Below are positions 11,531 through 23,197 of a DNA stretch of 64,000 nt, in pieces. The stretch comes from Desmodesmus armatus (Eukaryota; Chlorophyta; Chlorophyceae; Sphaeropleales; Scenedesmaceae). The notes beneath the pieces were generated by a model. The model did not search any database and was not told where the DNA came from. It saw only the letters and a list, made by a program, of their open reading frames with translations. A program made the translations under genes and the position numbers. The DNA lies in contig VIIQ02000649.1 in the NCBI GenBank assembly GCA_007449985.2, forward strand, positions 372,001 through 436,000, in the 5' to 3' direction. Position 1 is the stretch's first letter. Each line of letters opens with the position of its first letter.

Positions 11531-13619
11531 GTGTGTGTGTGCAGCGGTGCTGGCGGCCAGCAGGCTGTACCTGCAGTGAAAGTTGGCTTCTCTGGGGCTG
11601 CGCTGGGCTGAGGGACAAGGGCGGGAAGGGATAACTGGAGTCACAATCAGGCAGGTTGTATTGTACTGAAGGTGGTCTGCATCCTGCTGAAGAAGCAGGC
11701 CCTGTGGGCTCCTTGCGCACCTTGACTCACTGAAGCATTTTGTGTTGGGTGCCCTTGGGTGAGGTGCGAGCATGGATATGAGTACCCACAGGTACAAAAC
11801 ATGCCTGGTATGCTGAAGCAGTGTTGGGAGCTACTGGAGAGGTGCAGAACAATTTTGTGAGGAAACGCACATGCAGCGCAGGCAACACTGACTGTCAGTC
11901 TGCGTGCACACTATTGTTTGGGACTGGCTCTGTGTTGAGTGTTTCTGGGCCACCCCTGGAGAGCAGTTTGGCACGTGTATTTTGAAGCTGTATGTGCAGT
12001 GAACTTGCTGTAACATGTACAGATGTGTGAAGACCTTTGAGCATATGGTATGCCATGCAGGATTCTGGAAGCACTGTGGTAGGGACTGTAAATGTTGCAG
12101 CCGCCAGTCGCAGTTGCCGTAAGCTGTGTAAGGCGCTGCTCGCCCTCATTCCCTGCCTCGTCGACAGTCAGCACACCAAGCATGACTCACTGAGTCATGA
12201 TGTCCGTTGACCTATTACCCAGCCACAAAACAGCCCTGTAAGAGAACCCCTCACAATAAGACGCGAGCACAAAGACGGGATCAACAGAACTCAGTTTAGC
12301 CAAACTGCAAACTTCGCGGTAGGCAGCAAGCCGCTTGGACTGCTGAACAGTCAGGAGCCATTCGAGACCCAGCCTGCTGTGCGTGACCCCACAGCTCAGG
12401 AGGCAAGGTGGCTGTAGGTTGCCAACCTCAACAAGATCACTATACTGTCACACCACGGTCACACATGCCGCCTCCACTCAACTAACGTCGCAGCAATGCA
12501 CGCGCTAGACCGTCACCTTTGACTGCGCTGGCATGACCACCGCCGCCGCAGCAGCAGCAGCAGCAGCGCAACAGCCTTTTTCAGCGCACAGTTGCCTAGC
12601 CACCCACAACACCAATGCATAGGATGAAAAGGCACCCGAAAATTCGCAGGCACAGTTGCCTTGATGTCCAGCCCAGCTTGTAGCAGCAATGCGCCAACAG
12701 AACAATCAAGCACGCCTGATCACCAATGCACATGCACATTGTTGAAGGTGTGCAAGCTGCACCAGCAATGCATTGGGACCCATCTTCTTGCATGCAGCAG
12801 GGCCAGACTGCAAGTAACACTCGGCAAGAACACACCCAGATACACCTGGGGTGCCGCCCAATTCTCTTCAAGACTCTTCACTGCTGCCAGGCGCATGCTG
12901 CTGTTGCCCACAGCTCTGCTCCCCTTTCAACAGTCCAGGGGTCCAGCCTGTAAGCGGCTGGGCGTTGGCTGGTTGCTTGAGGTAGGCAACGCTGGGCGGC
13001 AAGCCCTGCCAACACTGCACAGGTAGCGCTAGGGGGACATGGCACGCAGCAGGGCACTCGAGAAAGCCTGGGGGGCAAGCCCTGCCGTACAGCTCCTGAA
13101 CAACACACCACACGGCAGCAACGCAAGGGGGCAGCAAACACAGCAGCTGATGTTATTGAGGGCGCATGGGGAGTAGAAGGGACGGACCACAGTCACAGGC
13201 AGTAGCTAGGGTGCAGGACTGCTCGGTCTTCCCTGACGTGCTGTGCAGACAAGAGTGCCGGTGTGCTGTCGTGCCTCCTTGCTGGGGCTCCAGCCCTCAC
13301 TGTTGTGGGAGGGATCACTGGATGCCAAGGAGAGGAGGCAATCCCCCGCTCACTGGATGATGACTCTACAGCTTCGGCCCCCCCCGAGCAGCGCATGTCC
13401 CCTCAACAGACTGCGCTCCAAATCACAAACACACCCTCAAACACACCTGCAGAGCGCCGTGCTGCACTGCTTCCGTTCTGAGAGCACAGGAGGTCACGCC
13501 CGCATCAGCCTTCCCAGTACAACCTGCCAGCCACCAAGCAGCCGACACACAGCAGGCTAGAGCGTCAACACAGCACAGCACACTGCTGCCGCTGCCTGTC
13601 CAGCCTTCAGCTGGTACTG
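11531..13619. other. Non-coding stretch after the SNARE gene
   Basis: I see no conserved coding exon on either strand. It contains the SNARE 3' UTR up to roughly 12.1 kb and a (GCA)n tract at about 12546-12570. The remaining open frames are short, Cys-rich and without family resemblance. Confidence 0.5.
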
Positions 13620-15140
13620 CAGCTGGTGTGTGGCTGATGATGTGTGCAGAGTGAGAATGGGGTGGTGTTGAGGCTTTGACCAACGAGACCTCAGTCACTT
13701 GACCCAAGACATCAACATGCATGTGCGTGCAAGGGGGGCGGCTGCAGTTGCTGCATGTGCTGATACGGTGTGTGCAGAGTGAGGGGGATGGGGTGGTGTT
13801 GAGGCTTGTAAAATGACCAACGAGACCTCAGTCACTTGACCCAAGGCATCAACATGCATAAGCGTGCAAGGGGGGGGGTGGCTGCAGTTGCTGCAAGTGC
13901 TAATACGGTGTGTGCAGAGTGAGGGGGATGGGGTGGTGTTGAGGCTTGTAAAGTGACCAACGAGACCTCAGTCACTTGACTCAAGGCATCAACATGCATA
14001 TGCGTGCAAAGGGGGGCGGCTGCAGTTGCTGCAAGTGCTAATACGGTGTGTGCAGAGTGAGGGGGATGGGGTGGTGTTGAGGCTTGTAAAGTGACCAACG
14101 AGACCTCAGTCACTTGACTCAAGGCATCAACATGCATATGCGTGCAAGGGGGGGGGGGTGGCTGCAGTTGCTGCAAGTGCTAATACGGTGTGTGCAGAGT
14201 GAGGGGGATGGGGTGGTGTTGAGGCTTGTAAAGTGACCAACGAGACCTCAGTCACTCAACCCAAGACCTCACTTGACCCAAGACATCAACATGCATATGC
14301 GTGCACAGGGGGCGGCTGCAGTTGCACTGTCACAGTGTGTGCAGAGTGAGGGGGGTGGGGAGGTGTTGAGGCTTGTAAAGTGACCATCAGAACCACAGTC
14401 ACTCAACCAAGACCGCAACATGCATGTGCGTGCAGGGGGAGGGGGGCTGCAATTGCTAGCTGTCATACGTTGTGTGCAGAGTGAGGGGGGTGGGGAGGTG
14501 CTGAGGCTCGTAAAGTGACCATCAGAACCACAGTCACTCAACCAAGACCACAACATGCATGTGCGTGCAGGGGGAGGGGGGCTGCAATTGCTAGCTGTCA
14601 TACGTTGTGTGCAGAGTGAGGGGGATGGGGAGGTGCTGAGGCTCGTAAAGTGACCATCAGAACCACAGTCACTCAACCAAGACCGCAACATGCATGTGCG
14701 TGCAGGGGGAGGGGGGCTGCAATTGCTAGCTGTCATACGTTGTGTGCAGAGTGAGGGGGATGGGGACGTGCTGCTGCTCGTAAAGTGACCATCAGAACCA
14801 CAGTCACTCAACCAAGACCACACCATGCATGTGCGTGCAGGGGGAGGGGGGCTGCAATTGCTAGCTGTCATACGTTGTGTGCAAAGTGAGGGGGATGGGG
14901 AGGTGCTGAGGCTCGTAAAGTGACCATCAGAACCACAGTCACTCAACCAAGACCTCAACATGCACGTGCGTGCAGGGGGAGGGGGGCTGCATTTGCTGCA
15001 AGTGCTGAGCTTTTTACAGTGCGTGCACAGTGGGAGGGGAGGGGTGTTGTACAACATGTTGAGGCTTGTAAAGTGACCAACGGGACCTCAGTCACTCAGC
15101 CAAGACCTCAACATGCGTGCCACCTTCGGAAGGTGGAGGA
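13620..15140. repeat. Satellite array, unit about 135-147 bp, roughly 11 copies
   Basis: The anchor TGTGCAGAGTGAG recurs at about 13643, 13771, 13911, 14049, 14191, 14338, 14473, 14608, 14743 and 14878 (last with one mismatch), plus a diverged copy at about 15021. Each unit has a G-rich run, a stretch like GTAAAGTGACCA, then CACAGTCACTCAACC and CATGCATGTGCGTGCA. The left half has units of about 138-142 bp reading CCAACGAGACCTCAGTCAC. The right half has near-identical 135 bp units reading CCATCAGAACCACAGTCAC. Because 135 is a multiple of three, a 262-codon open frame appears on the minus strand by chance. Confidence 0.93.
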
Positions 15141-18100
15141 GTGGGGTGTTGTGGCACTACAGCTGCTAGGTGGCTGATGATGTTCCCCGAGTGAGAGCGG
15201 TTGATTTTGGTTTACAAGCCCGTTGCTTGCAGCTTCGGCAAATCCTTCTGCTGCTGCTGCTGCTGCTGTGTACAGGGCTGAGCCTGTTGCCTCATGCCGC
15301 TGGGCTGCTGAAATGTGCGCTGCAATGGCGTTATTGTTGATGCTTATACCCTCCGTCTGTATCAAGGCAAGGCCACTTAGCTGTGTTGAGGATGTCTTTT
15401 CCCCACTCCGCTGCTGTGTGCGTGTGTGTCCTCCAGAGCCTTTACGCGGCTGAAGCTAGCACATCCGTAGCACTCGTAGCACTCCACCATCCTGGGTTGT
15501 TCCACACGGAAGGCAGGGAACGAATCTGACGGAGCAACAAATTGGCAGACTGTACTGTATCCCGCCCACAAATGAACGAGAGCGAAACCAAAAGCATTGC
15601 ATGAAGTTGCCCACATCAGGAATTCAAGTGTTCGTTGTTGAACACGGACCGAACCCAGCCCTAAGAGCTGGTGCAAGATGAAATAACACATGACAGTATC
15701 ATGTTAGTCAGCTGACTAACTAATCTAGCTGCAGCTAGATTAGTCAGGTCTCCAATCAAATCCAACAGGTAATCTTTCAACCGTCTGCTTATTTGCTCCG
15801 CGCAAGCAAAAGCACTGGAAGGCTTCTTGGTGCTGCCTCGGCTTGGTTCAAGTTCTGCTTTGAATGCACGTGCACAGGCCTGTGCATTTTGCCTAGGGAG
15901 AACGTCAGCACGAGTGAACACACCAACTGAGCAGCCTGCTCTGATGTGCGAGTCAGCTGTGCGCACGTAGGGACCAACATAGGGACTAGCATAGTCTCGC
16001 TCCACACTGACTGTAACAATGTGCAATCATCCCATGGCCATGTGCCACAGACAGTAAATCTCACATCTCGGTTTGCAGGCCCTGCAAGTGCCTGTGCAGG
16101 ATCCCACCAAAATTGGATACACCCAAAAATACCCCCTCCGCCTGTATGTAGAGGGTGTTGGCCACATGAGTGGCTGGCAGAGTGTGTATGGAAGTGCAAA
16201 GTGGCAGGTCAGGGTGTTGCGCTGCCAATGTTGTCTGCCAGTGTAAGCAGCACTGGTCTCCTGGGTTGTAGTAAGATTGCAGAGGCAGAGTCTTCTTGGG
16301 TGTGGGGTGTGCTGTCACTGTAAGCAGCGCTGGTTTTGGGGCTGGTGTGTGTGAGCCCTGTGTTGCCTTGCACATGTCTGTTGAGGTTGCACCGTGGTGT
16401 TGTAACAATCTGCATGGTGCAATGCACAGGCCCTGTGCCATGGGCCATGGCAGGCTTTGAGCTTTCAAAGGTGACAACGGCTTCTGCACAGGCCAGAATT
16501 CCTATGTAGGATGCTTATCACACCAGAACCAAGAGCCACAATTGCGTCAATGTCGGACACTACAGCATGCATTGCGCGGTGAGATTGCACAAAGCAAGAT
16601 GGCTGGCAAGCGCCACTGGCTACCCAGGAAAGGGCAGGGGGTGAGAATGCTCTACTTGTGACACAAGCAAGTCAGCACCACTCCTTTGGCAGCAGCGCAA
16701 GCCTGAGACACATGAGCAGTCGCCAGATGGCAGCTGCAGGCAGAGTTTTGCGCAGTCACGACAGCCTGCGTGCACTGCATCAGGTCTGTGATGGACCTCA
16801 TGTTGACACACTGTTGCTGCTGAGCGGCACAACATGCGCTCAAGCCTTGCTGCAGCGCCAACAACTGGCACATCGCCACTCCTACAGCTCAAGTCCCACA
16901 TGTGCACACATTCGTACGTCAGCTCACACAATTGCATGGGACATGCTTGGTGAAGCCATGGTGTGCTAGTCATACCGCTCATCCCTCTTGCACACCAGTC
17001 AATCAACAAGGGAGCTCCCTTGAGGTCTGGTATGCATCACACTCTCCTGACGGTCAAACAAACAGCAAGCAACACCAGTCAAATCAAAGCCCGTGGTCAA
17101 CAGGTGACGCTGTTGGGACCCTACATGCACTGCAAGGTGGCACCTTGACGGCACCTCGTGCAACTGTTCAGGAAACAAACATGACTAAAGTTTAGTCAGC
17201 GGCTGATCTGATGGGCACCAGGCTCCACACATTCTGCCTGAAGATGCGTTAGGGTTGCTGCTGGCAGCCCGGGAAACGGACTGGCAGCCGCTCTGCTCAT
17301 TGCATGTACACACCTGAACATGTGACAATCACAAGCCCAGGTCTGTCAACACTCAGACCGAGCACAACAAGTGTTGCCTGGCTGCAGCCTAGGACACCGC
17401 AGCATGCAACAGCCGACAACAGCTTGCATCACGCACAGAAGGCTGCAAAATGCCCCCGGTAACTGAAGGTCACTGACAGGTCGCATAAGCCAAAGCCAGC
17501 AGGATAATGAGTCAACTGCAGGCTTCCGTACTATGGCTACGTCACTCATCAGGGCCTTGCCTGATTGCCCTTGCGGGAGCCAAGCAAGGCTCGAATGGCT
17601 CTTTACAAAGTGACAGCTGATTAGTGCCTGGTTCGATTCAGGCTACCGGCAGTAGCTGCCACAAACTATACAGGCTATGCAGCTACAGGCTATGTGCACA
17701 TGCATGCATATAATCCATGTAAACCATGCCTTCCAGTGTCAACCACAACTGTCACACGGTGGTGGTGTGTGCACTTCACAGCATATCACAGCACAGCAGC
17801 ACATCCGCCCCATCCAAGGTTGTCAAACTCAACTCACAAAAACACACGAAAACTACAGAAATGCACTCTAGAGGTCTCGGGCAGCTCTAAAGCACACTCT
17901 TGGCAAGACCACAGCAGCTGGCACACACATGCGTTGCCTGCACTTAACCCACAGCCACACATGCTATGCGTACACAGAGTGTGTGGATGGAAACCCTTAG
18001 AAAATCACACGTGTCAGGGGCGCTGCAATCAATCTATGTCCATCTCCATGCACCCCCCCAAGATGCTAGGTGGCAGTGTTAGCTACTGCCCTGATGCACC

Positions 18101-18504
18101 ACTGTACAGCATACGCTGGCCGCACAATGCTGATAGCTCAATATATGCAGGATGCCCCACAACCAACGTCCCAGCTCAGCAATCCGGCCGCTGTGCGCTC
18201 TTGACTTGCTATACGCTCTAGAAGACATGCACCTTTTCCTGCCACGACCCCACCACATCACAGGGTAGCACACATGGCAGGGTGATAAAACCCCAGAGTG
18301 TTGACGCCACACCAACTGGTAGCATGTGCACCACTTAGAGGTGCTACGCATACCACATCCGGCGACACACCAGATGCTGGCATGTGTACCATATGCAGGG
18401 GCGCCGCAAGTGGCACTGTCAAGTTGAGGTGCAGAGCACACCACAACTGGCATCAGAGCTCAGGGAGCTTATTGAGCTGCGTACTCGTGACATCCCCACC
18501 ATCC
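15141..18504. other. Non-coding stretch before the epimerase 3' end
   Basis: No exon recognised on either strand. Two abutting palindromes lie at 15703-15744 and a smaller inverted repeat (TGACTAAA-G-TTTAGTCA) at 17182-17198. The part next to 18504 should include the 3' UTR of the minus-strand epimerase gene. Confidence 0.5.
15703..15744. repeat. Two abutting perfect palindromes
   Basis: GTTAGTCAGCTGACTAAC (15703-15720) is a perfect 18-bp palindrome. It overlaps a perfect 26-bp palindrome at 15719-15744 whose half is ACTAATCTAGCTG. Both have TAGTC/GACTA ends and a central CAGCTG or CTGCAG. Confidence 0.95.
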
Positions 18505-21500
18505 TCAGCTGCTGTCCCTGATCCATTTCTCGAGGTACAGCACGGCCCTGCTGTTGTGGTAGCTGGCCTTCCACTTGTTGCCTTTGGTGTCCCGCTCAAG
18601 GTTTCCTGAGGGCGCCCAGCTGCCATCAGCATTGACCTGGGGCAACACAGCAGGAAAACACACAACAGCAACGCCAGCATCGTGAGTTATGAATCAACGT
18701 GAATGAGCCAGCATCATGCCACTCGGCAAGTGAATGCTGAGTGTCCTGATAAGCGGGCAGTGACAGTAAAGCACAAACCAGCAGCAACATTTGCAGCAGA
18801 AAATGTGGGCGATGAGATGACGTCACTATCAACCTTGGGCATGCCTATGCGCTCACTCCATGTATGCTTTCATCCTCTATTACCCTCCGCCGTGAACCTC
18901 ACCGCCACCTTACTCACCTGCCAAAACATCTCCCCGCCTCCTGCACCATCCGTCGAGAACTTCCGAACAAACTCCGCCGTCTCTGCCAACACCCGCAGAT
19001 ACCTCAGCCTGCCGCCAGCAGCTGCATCAGCTTTGCTTCCCTGTGCCGCTGCTGCTGCTGCTGCTGCTGCTCCCTCGCCAAGGCCATAGTACTCGTGCAG
19101 CTTCCAGAGGGCCAGCATGGACTCTGCCTGCACCCACCACACCTTCACCTGCACCCATGTAGTGCGGGCAGGCATTTTGGTAAATCAATGGTCAGTCCTA
19201 CACGATGCATAAGCGCGTAGTGGGGCTGGTGCTCATTCTGGCCACTGGCGCCTTAGTAGGGAGCTGGATAGTGAGTTTTGCCCAGGTGGCACTAACAAGA
19301 TAACAGTTACACCCCATCGTGTAACTGCCGAGCATGGCACGGCCCCTTTTTGATACAAGGTGCGCAGTACCCTGTGTGCAACATTGTGTGCACAGACCCC
19401 AACCCTTACCTTGCTCTGAGGGCCAAGCAAGGGCTGGCCAGACTCGAAGATGCCGCCGTTCTGAGTGTCAAAGCCGTCGCGCACGGCGGCAGCTCCAATA
19501 GACATGACTGTCTGCCTGTACTGCTTTGCAAGTGCTGGCCTGATGGCACGAATGGAGAGAAGGTACTCCAGGGCATCAGCAACAAGCCATGTGGACTCAA
19601 GGTTGTGCCCTGCAATGCACATGGGACGTTGTCAGGATCTTGTCAGGATCTTGTCAGGATGAAGTGGCACTTGAGTACACAAGTTGCAGGAGAGCTTCAC
19701 CCTAGGTACAGCTTCTAAGACAGATCCTACTTACTCAAGTAGCCAGAGTGATGATTCAAGTTGAGTGACTGTCATGGAGTGATGCCACGACAGCCGCCAC
19801 CAACTGAAGCCACAAGAATCACCATTTTAAAAGTGACATCGCACCGACTGCTCCTTGCTGCACTGCATGCACACACTATCTCAAAATTTGTAGCGAACCT
19901 TGCATGCTCTGGCCTCACCGTAATTCACCAAGCTGCCAGGTGCCACGTCCAGAGTATCGTCACCAAGTGGTCATTGCTGCATTTCGTACACATACTATGT
20001 AGTTATTAGTCACTAGTCACACTCTCCATGCTCTACCCTCACCGTAGTTCACCACGCTGCCAGGTGCCGGCTGCCACAGCTTGTTGGAGCCCTCAGGTGC
20101 AGGAACATACTCCTCGAAGATGAGCCCCTCAGTGCGCTGCAGCCGTGTGCACAGGATGCGCAGGTATTCTAGGATGCGAGCCAACACCACTGGGTCTGCA
20201 GGCACAAAGGACACAGGGAGAGAAGGGGGGGGGCAAGGTGTGAATTTGGCCACAGTTTTTGCATCTCAAAAGGGCTTATGGTGCGGGATACGGACATGCC
20301 ATTGGGTCAAACACAGCGAAACAAATGCTGCTGTCCATCTGAATGCACAGGTATTCCAGGATGCGCGCCAACACCACTGGGTCTGCAGGCACAAACGGTG
20401 CGTGGGGGAAGCGGGGGGGGGGGGGGGGGGGGTGAGGGTGCGTACACGGTATGGCCCGTATACTCATTGCCCCCCTGAAAGTGCCGACAGCGGACAATGG
20501 CACTGGCATGGGCAAAAGCTCTATAGACAAGGATGAGCAGGTACTCCAGGATACGTGCCAACACCACTGGGTCTGCAGGCACAAACAGCAGGTGGTGGGG
20601 GTGTGTGACGATGGGGTTTACAAGCAAAGGTTTATGGTGCGAGAGGGGACTTGCCGTTCTTATCCTATGGTTAAAACAATCAAGGGTGTGCAGATACTCC
20701 AGGGATGCCCCATCATCACAGGGTGTGTAAGCACAGACAAAACATGGGAAAGCCTCTCACACGGTGTGGCAGAAGGTGCATCCTCGGCTGCTAGCTACTG
20801 CTGAGGATGGGACTTTCATCCAAATACCTGTACTGTCCTGCACAAATGTACTGTGTTCTGCAGCACCAGCATGGCTGCCCAATCCCTGTGACCCTCACCC
20901 TTTGTTGCCTTGTGCAGGGCGGTCAGTGCCTCCAGGCCATGCATCGCCACATTCAGCGTCCTGACCTTCTGCTCACGCTGTGGACGTGCTGCCGCCGCTG
21001 CCGCTGGTCGCCTGGCCACTGCTGCTCCTGCTGTTGCTGGGCGTCGAGCAGCCGCTGCTGCTGCTGCCGCTGTTGCTGGGCGCCGGGCAGCCGCCGCCGC
21101 TGCTGCTGCTGCTGCTGATGGGCGCCGAGTTGCTGCTGCTTCAGCCACTTTCATAGCTGTGGGCATGGCCTTGTCAGGTGGTGATGGTGGGATTGCATTT
21201 TCTGGGATTTCGTCCAAGCCGCCGTACGTCGTGCTGTGCCATGCTGCGTCCATTGCTCTGAAGCATCTGAGGGCAAGCTGCCTAGCTGTTGCATCACCAA
21301 AAGCTGTGTGGTACTGACTGCAAGGCATCACAGCATGCAAAAATCAATTGGTGAGGGGCGTAGTGGATGCATTCGTAACAGCTGCAATGCTGCAGGCCAT
21401 CAGATGAGTGATTGAGTGAGTGAGTGAGTGAGTGAGTGAGGGAGGGAGGGAGGAGGGTGGAAAGGAAGGAGGCAGGCAGGCACAGAGGGAGGGAAGCAGG

Positions 21501-22629
21501 GAGGCAGGGGAGGATGGGCGATGTCATGCGAACTACTGTGACTGTAAGTATACGTGACACACACACACAGGGAGGGAGCAAGGCTGGAGAGGAGGGGAAA
21601 AACATGTGATCATGAGGTTCACCTGAGGCCATACAGTGCAAACCACTGGCCGTATATGACCTTGTTGTCCTGCAGTAGCTGACCGTCCTGCGTAGTCATC
21701 CAATGAAACATGTCTGTGCTGGGGTCGTGCATGTGCTTCACCACAAAGTCATATGCTGTCTTGGCCATCTGCTGACTGTTCAGTAGCTGCTGCTGCTGCT
21801 GGCGCTGCTGCAGCTGCTGCTGCTGCAGCTGCTGGCGCTGTTGCTGCTGCTGCAGGAGGCGGCCGTTGGGGCGTCGGAGTGTTGCCGTGGGTCTGGCAGG
21901 AGTGCTGCTGGTTTGTGCTGAGGTGTGGTAGCCATGCAGGAAGAATGTGCTGAAGGCCCTGCAGGCAAGAGAGCAAAGGCATGCGGGGCGAACCAGATGT
22001 AGTCAAGAATCTGCATGGAGAAGCCAGTGGGAACGATGCCTAGCAGGGTATAACACCGGCAGCCGATGTTGCTTTTGAGAGACCATACAGAGTGCAGATG
22101 GTGTACCTGCATCAACAGCACAGCTGGAGCGTGGGCTGGGTGCCAGTGCCTCTTGACAGGGCTGTACGGTATTGGCAGCAGTGGTTGGTCACTTGTACCT
22201 GGCCCATACATCCCACTGCTGGAATCACCTGGTCAGGCTGTGCACTGCGCTGTGCACACCTCATATGATGCCAATCACACATTCATCATGCACCATTATG
22301 ATGTACATCACTAAAGCATCGTGCTGCGCACACCTCTACCAAGACTCAACTCACCAGACATGCCTAGCTTCCTGCACCAGCCCTTTGCTTGTGGGTGCAC
22401 GTGGCTCCCCAGCTCTGTCCAGGGTGCCATAGAAACCTCCGAAACGACCATCAGGTCCGTGCTGCTGCCAGAAGCTGTATATGTCCTTTCTAATGTGCCC
22501 AAGGTCCTTCAGCACCGACCCAGTCAAACTGCTGCTGGTGTCTGTGGGTGCTGCATGCTGGAGTTGTAAAGAGCTCAGCAACAAACATGTAACTAGCTGT
22601 GCCAGGTATATACCAGAGAGCTTGGCCAT
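18505..22629 (-). CDS. AGE-family sugar 2-epimerase (renin-binding protein-like) with N-terminal signal peptide
   Basis: The family interconverts N-acylglucosamine and N-acylmannosamine, or related sugars, in an alpha6/alpha6 barrel; the exact substrate cannot be read here. Seven exons on the minus strand: 22629-22355, 21958-21623, 21317-20899, 20195-20043, 19609-19410, 19148-18918, 18636-18505; total 1746 nt, 581 residues, all phases closing. Family landmarks: GRFGGFYGTLDRAG, QEARHVWAFS, KVIYGQWFALYGLSQYH, LNVAMHGLEALTALHKA with a barrel histidine, YGHNLESTWLVADALEYL, NGGIFESG, VWWVQAESMLALWKLHEY and the C-terminal GNKWKASYHNSRAVLYLEKW. The first 25 or so residues (LVTCLLLSSLQL core) look like a secretion signal, unusual for a usually cytosolic family. 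Length exceeds the usual 400 residues because of a Gln-rich insert in exon 2 and an Ala/Arg-Pro-rich insert in exon 3. Confidence 0.93.
19905..20745 (-). repeat. Degenerate tandem copies of the junctions of epimerase exon 4
   Basis: The real exon 4 is 20195-20043. Its acceptor segment (CTGCAG|ACCCAGTGGTGTTGGC on the minus strand) recurs at about 20385 and 20572, with a decayed copy at about 20700-20740. Its donor segment (GGTGAACTACG|GTGAGG) recurs at about 19917-19950 as GGTGAATTACGGTGAGGCC. The copies are spaced roughly 190 bp apart. Confidence 0.88.
20405..20435. repeat. Poly-G tract in epimerase intron
   Basis: A run of about 20 G in a row interrupts the degenerate exon copies. Such tracts are prone to assembly length error. 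Confidence 0.9.
21408..21515. repeat. GAGT microsatellite grading into a GGGA/GGCA-rich tract
   Basis: (GAGT)n followed by (GGGA)n- and GGCA-rich purine DNA within the intron between epimerase exons 2 and 3. Confidence 0.9.
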
Positions 22630-23197
22630 CCGAGCGAGTGACTGCTGAGTGTGTTTACTGCTACTGTCAGGTACTGGTGACCTGCACTTGACCCTCAGCT
22701 ATGCCCCCAAACCAAACAAATGCTGATGACGTCGACGTAACAATATTTTGCACTGTTTCGCGTTGGCGGCCTGTGCTTTTGTTGCTTGAGGTGGCCGTTG
22801 AACTTGTCACCTGTCACACTTGCTTTGGGCCTCCTTTCCCTTCACGCCAGAGCTGTAAACGTCAGTGTCAGAACCAATTAGAACCAATGCAGCCTTTCTC
22901 CAGCTTCTTTTTACGCCGCTACTTCATGCTGACACGCGATCGTTGGCGACGTGGTGTGTCACAACCACCGGCGCACCCCACGTGTTCAGCATGTATAATG
23001 GCCTGCAAAGTCCCATATCGCTCGCAGAGGGCACCGGTGCCGGCGGTTACAATGAGGGGTTACAATGATCACCTGTACCAGAACATCACAATATCACACG
23101 AGAGGACACACGATCATCATGAAAGGACAATCCAAAGGGAACCGATTCGGTTCAACCGAATAGGATCGCAGGCAGCAGGACCGACCCTTGAGGCCAG
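22630..23197. other. Epimerase promoter region and 3' UTR of the minus-strand AP2-like gene
   Basis: No coding exon recognised. Two minus-strand TGTAA motifs (TTACA on the plus strand at about 23046 and 23060), 140-150 nt past the AP2-like stop, are plausible poly(A) signals. Confidence 0.5.

Noticed and set aside
14269..15057. 262-codon minus-strand open frame of 45-residue repeats
   Set aside because: It exists only because the satellite unit is 135 bp. There is no family resemblance, and the left half of the array does not keep the frame.
13620..15140. CRISPR array
   Set aside because: Units are long, contiguous and without unique spacers, and the genome is eukaryotic.
17570..17660. tRNA-like T arm (GGTTCGATTCAGG)
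   Set aside because: The stem closes only with an 8-nt loop, and no acceptor or anticodon stem can be formed around it.
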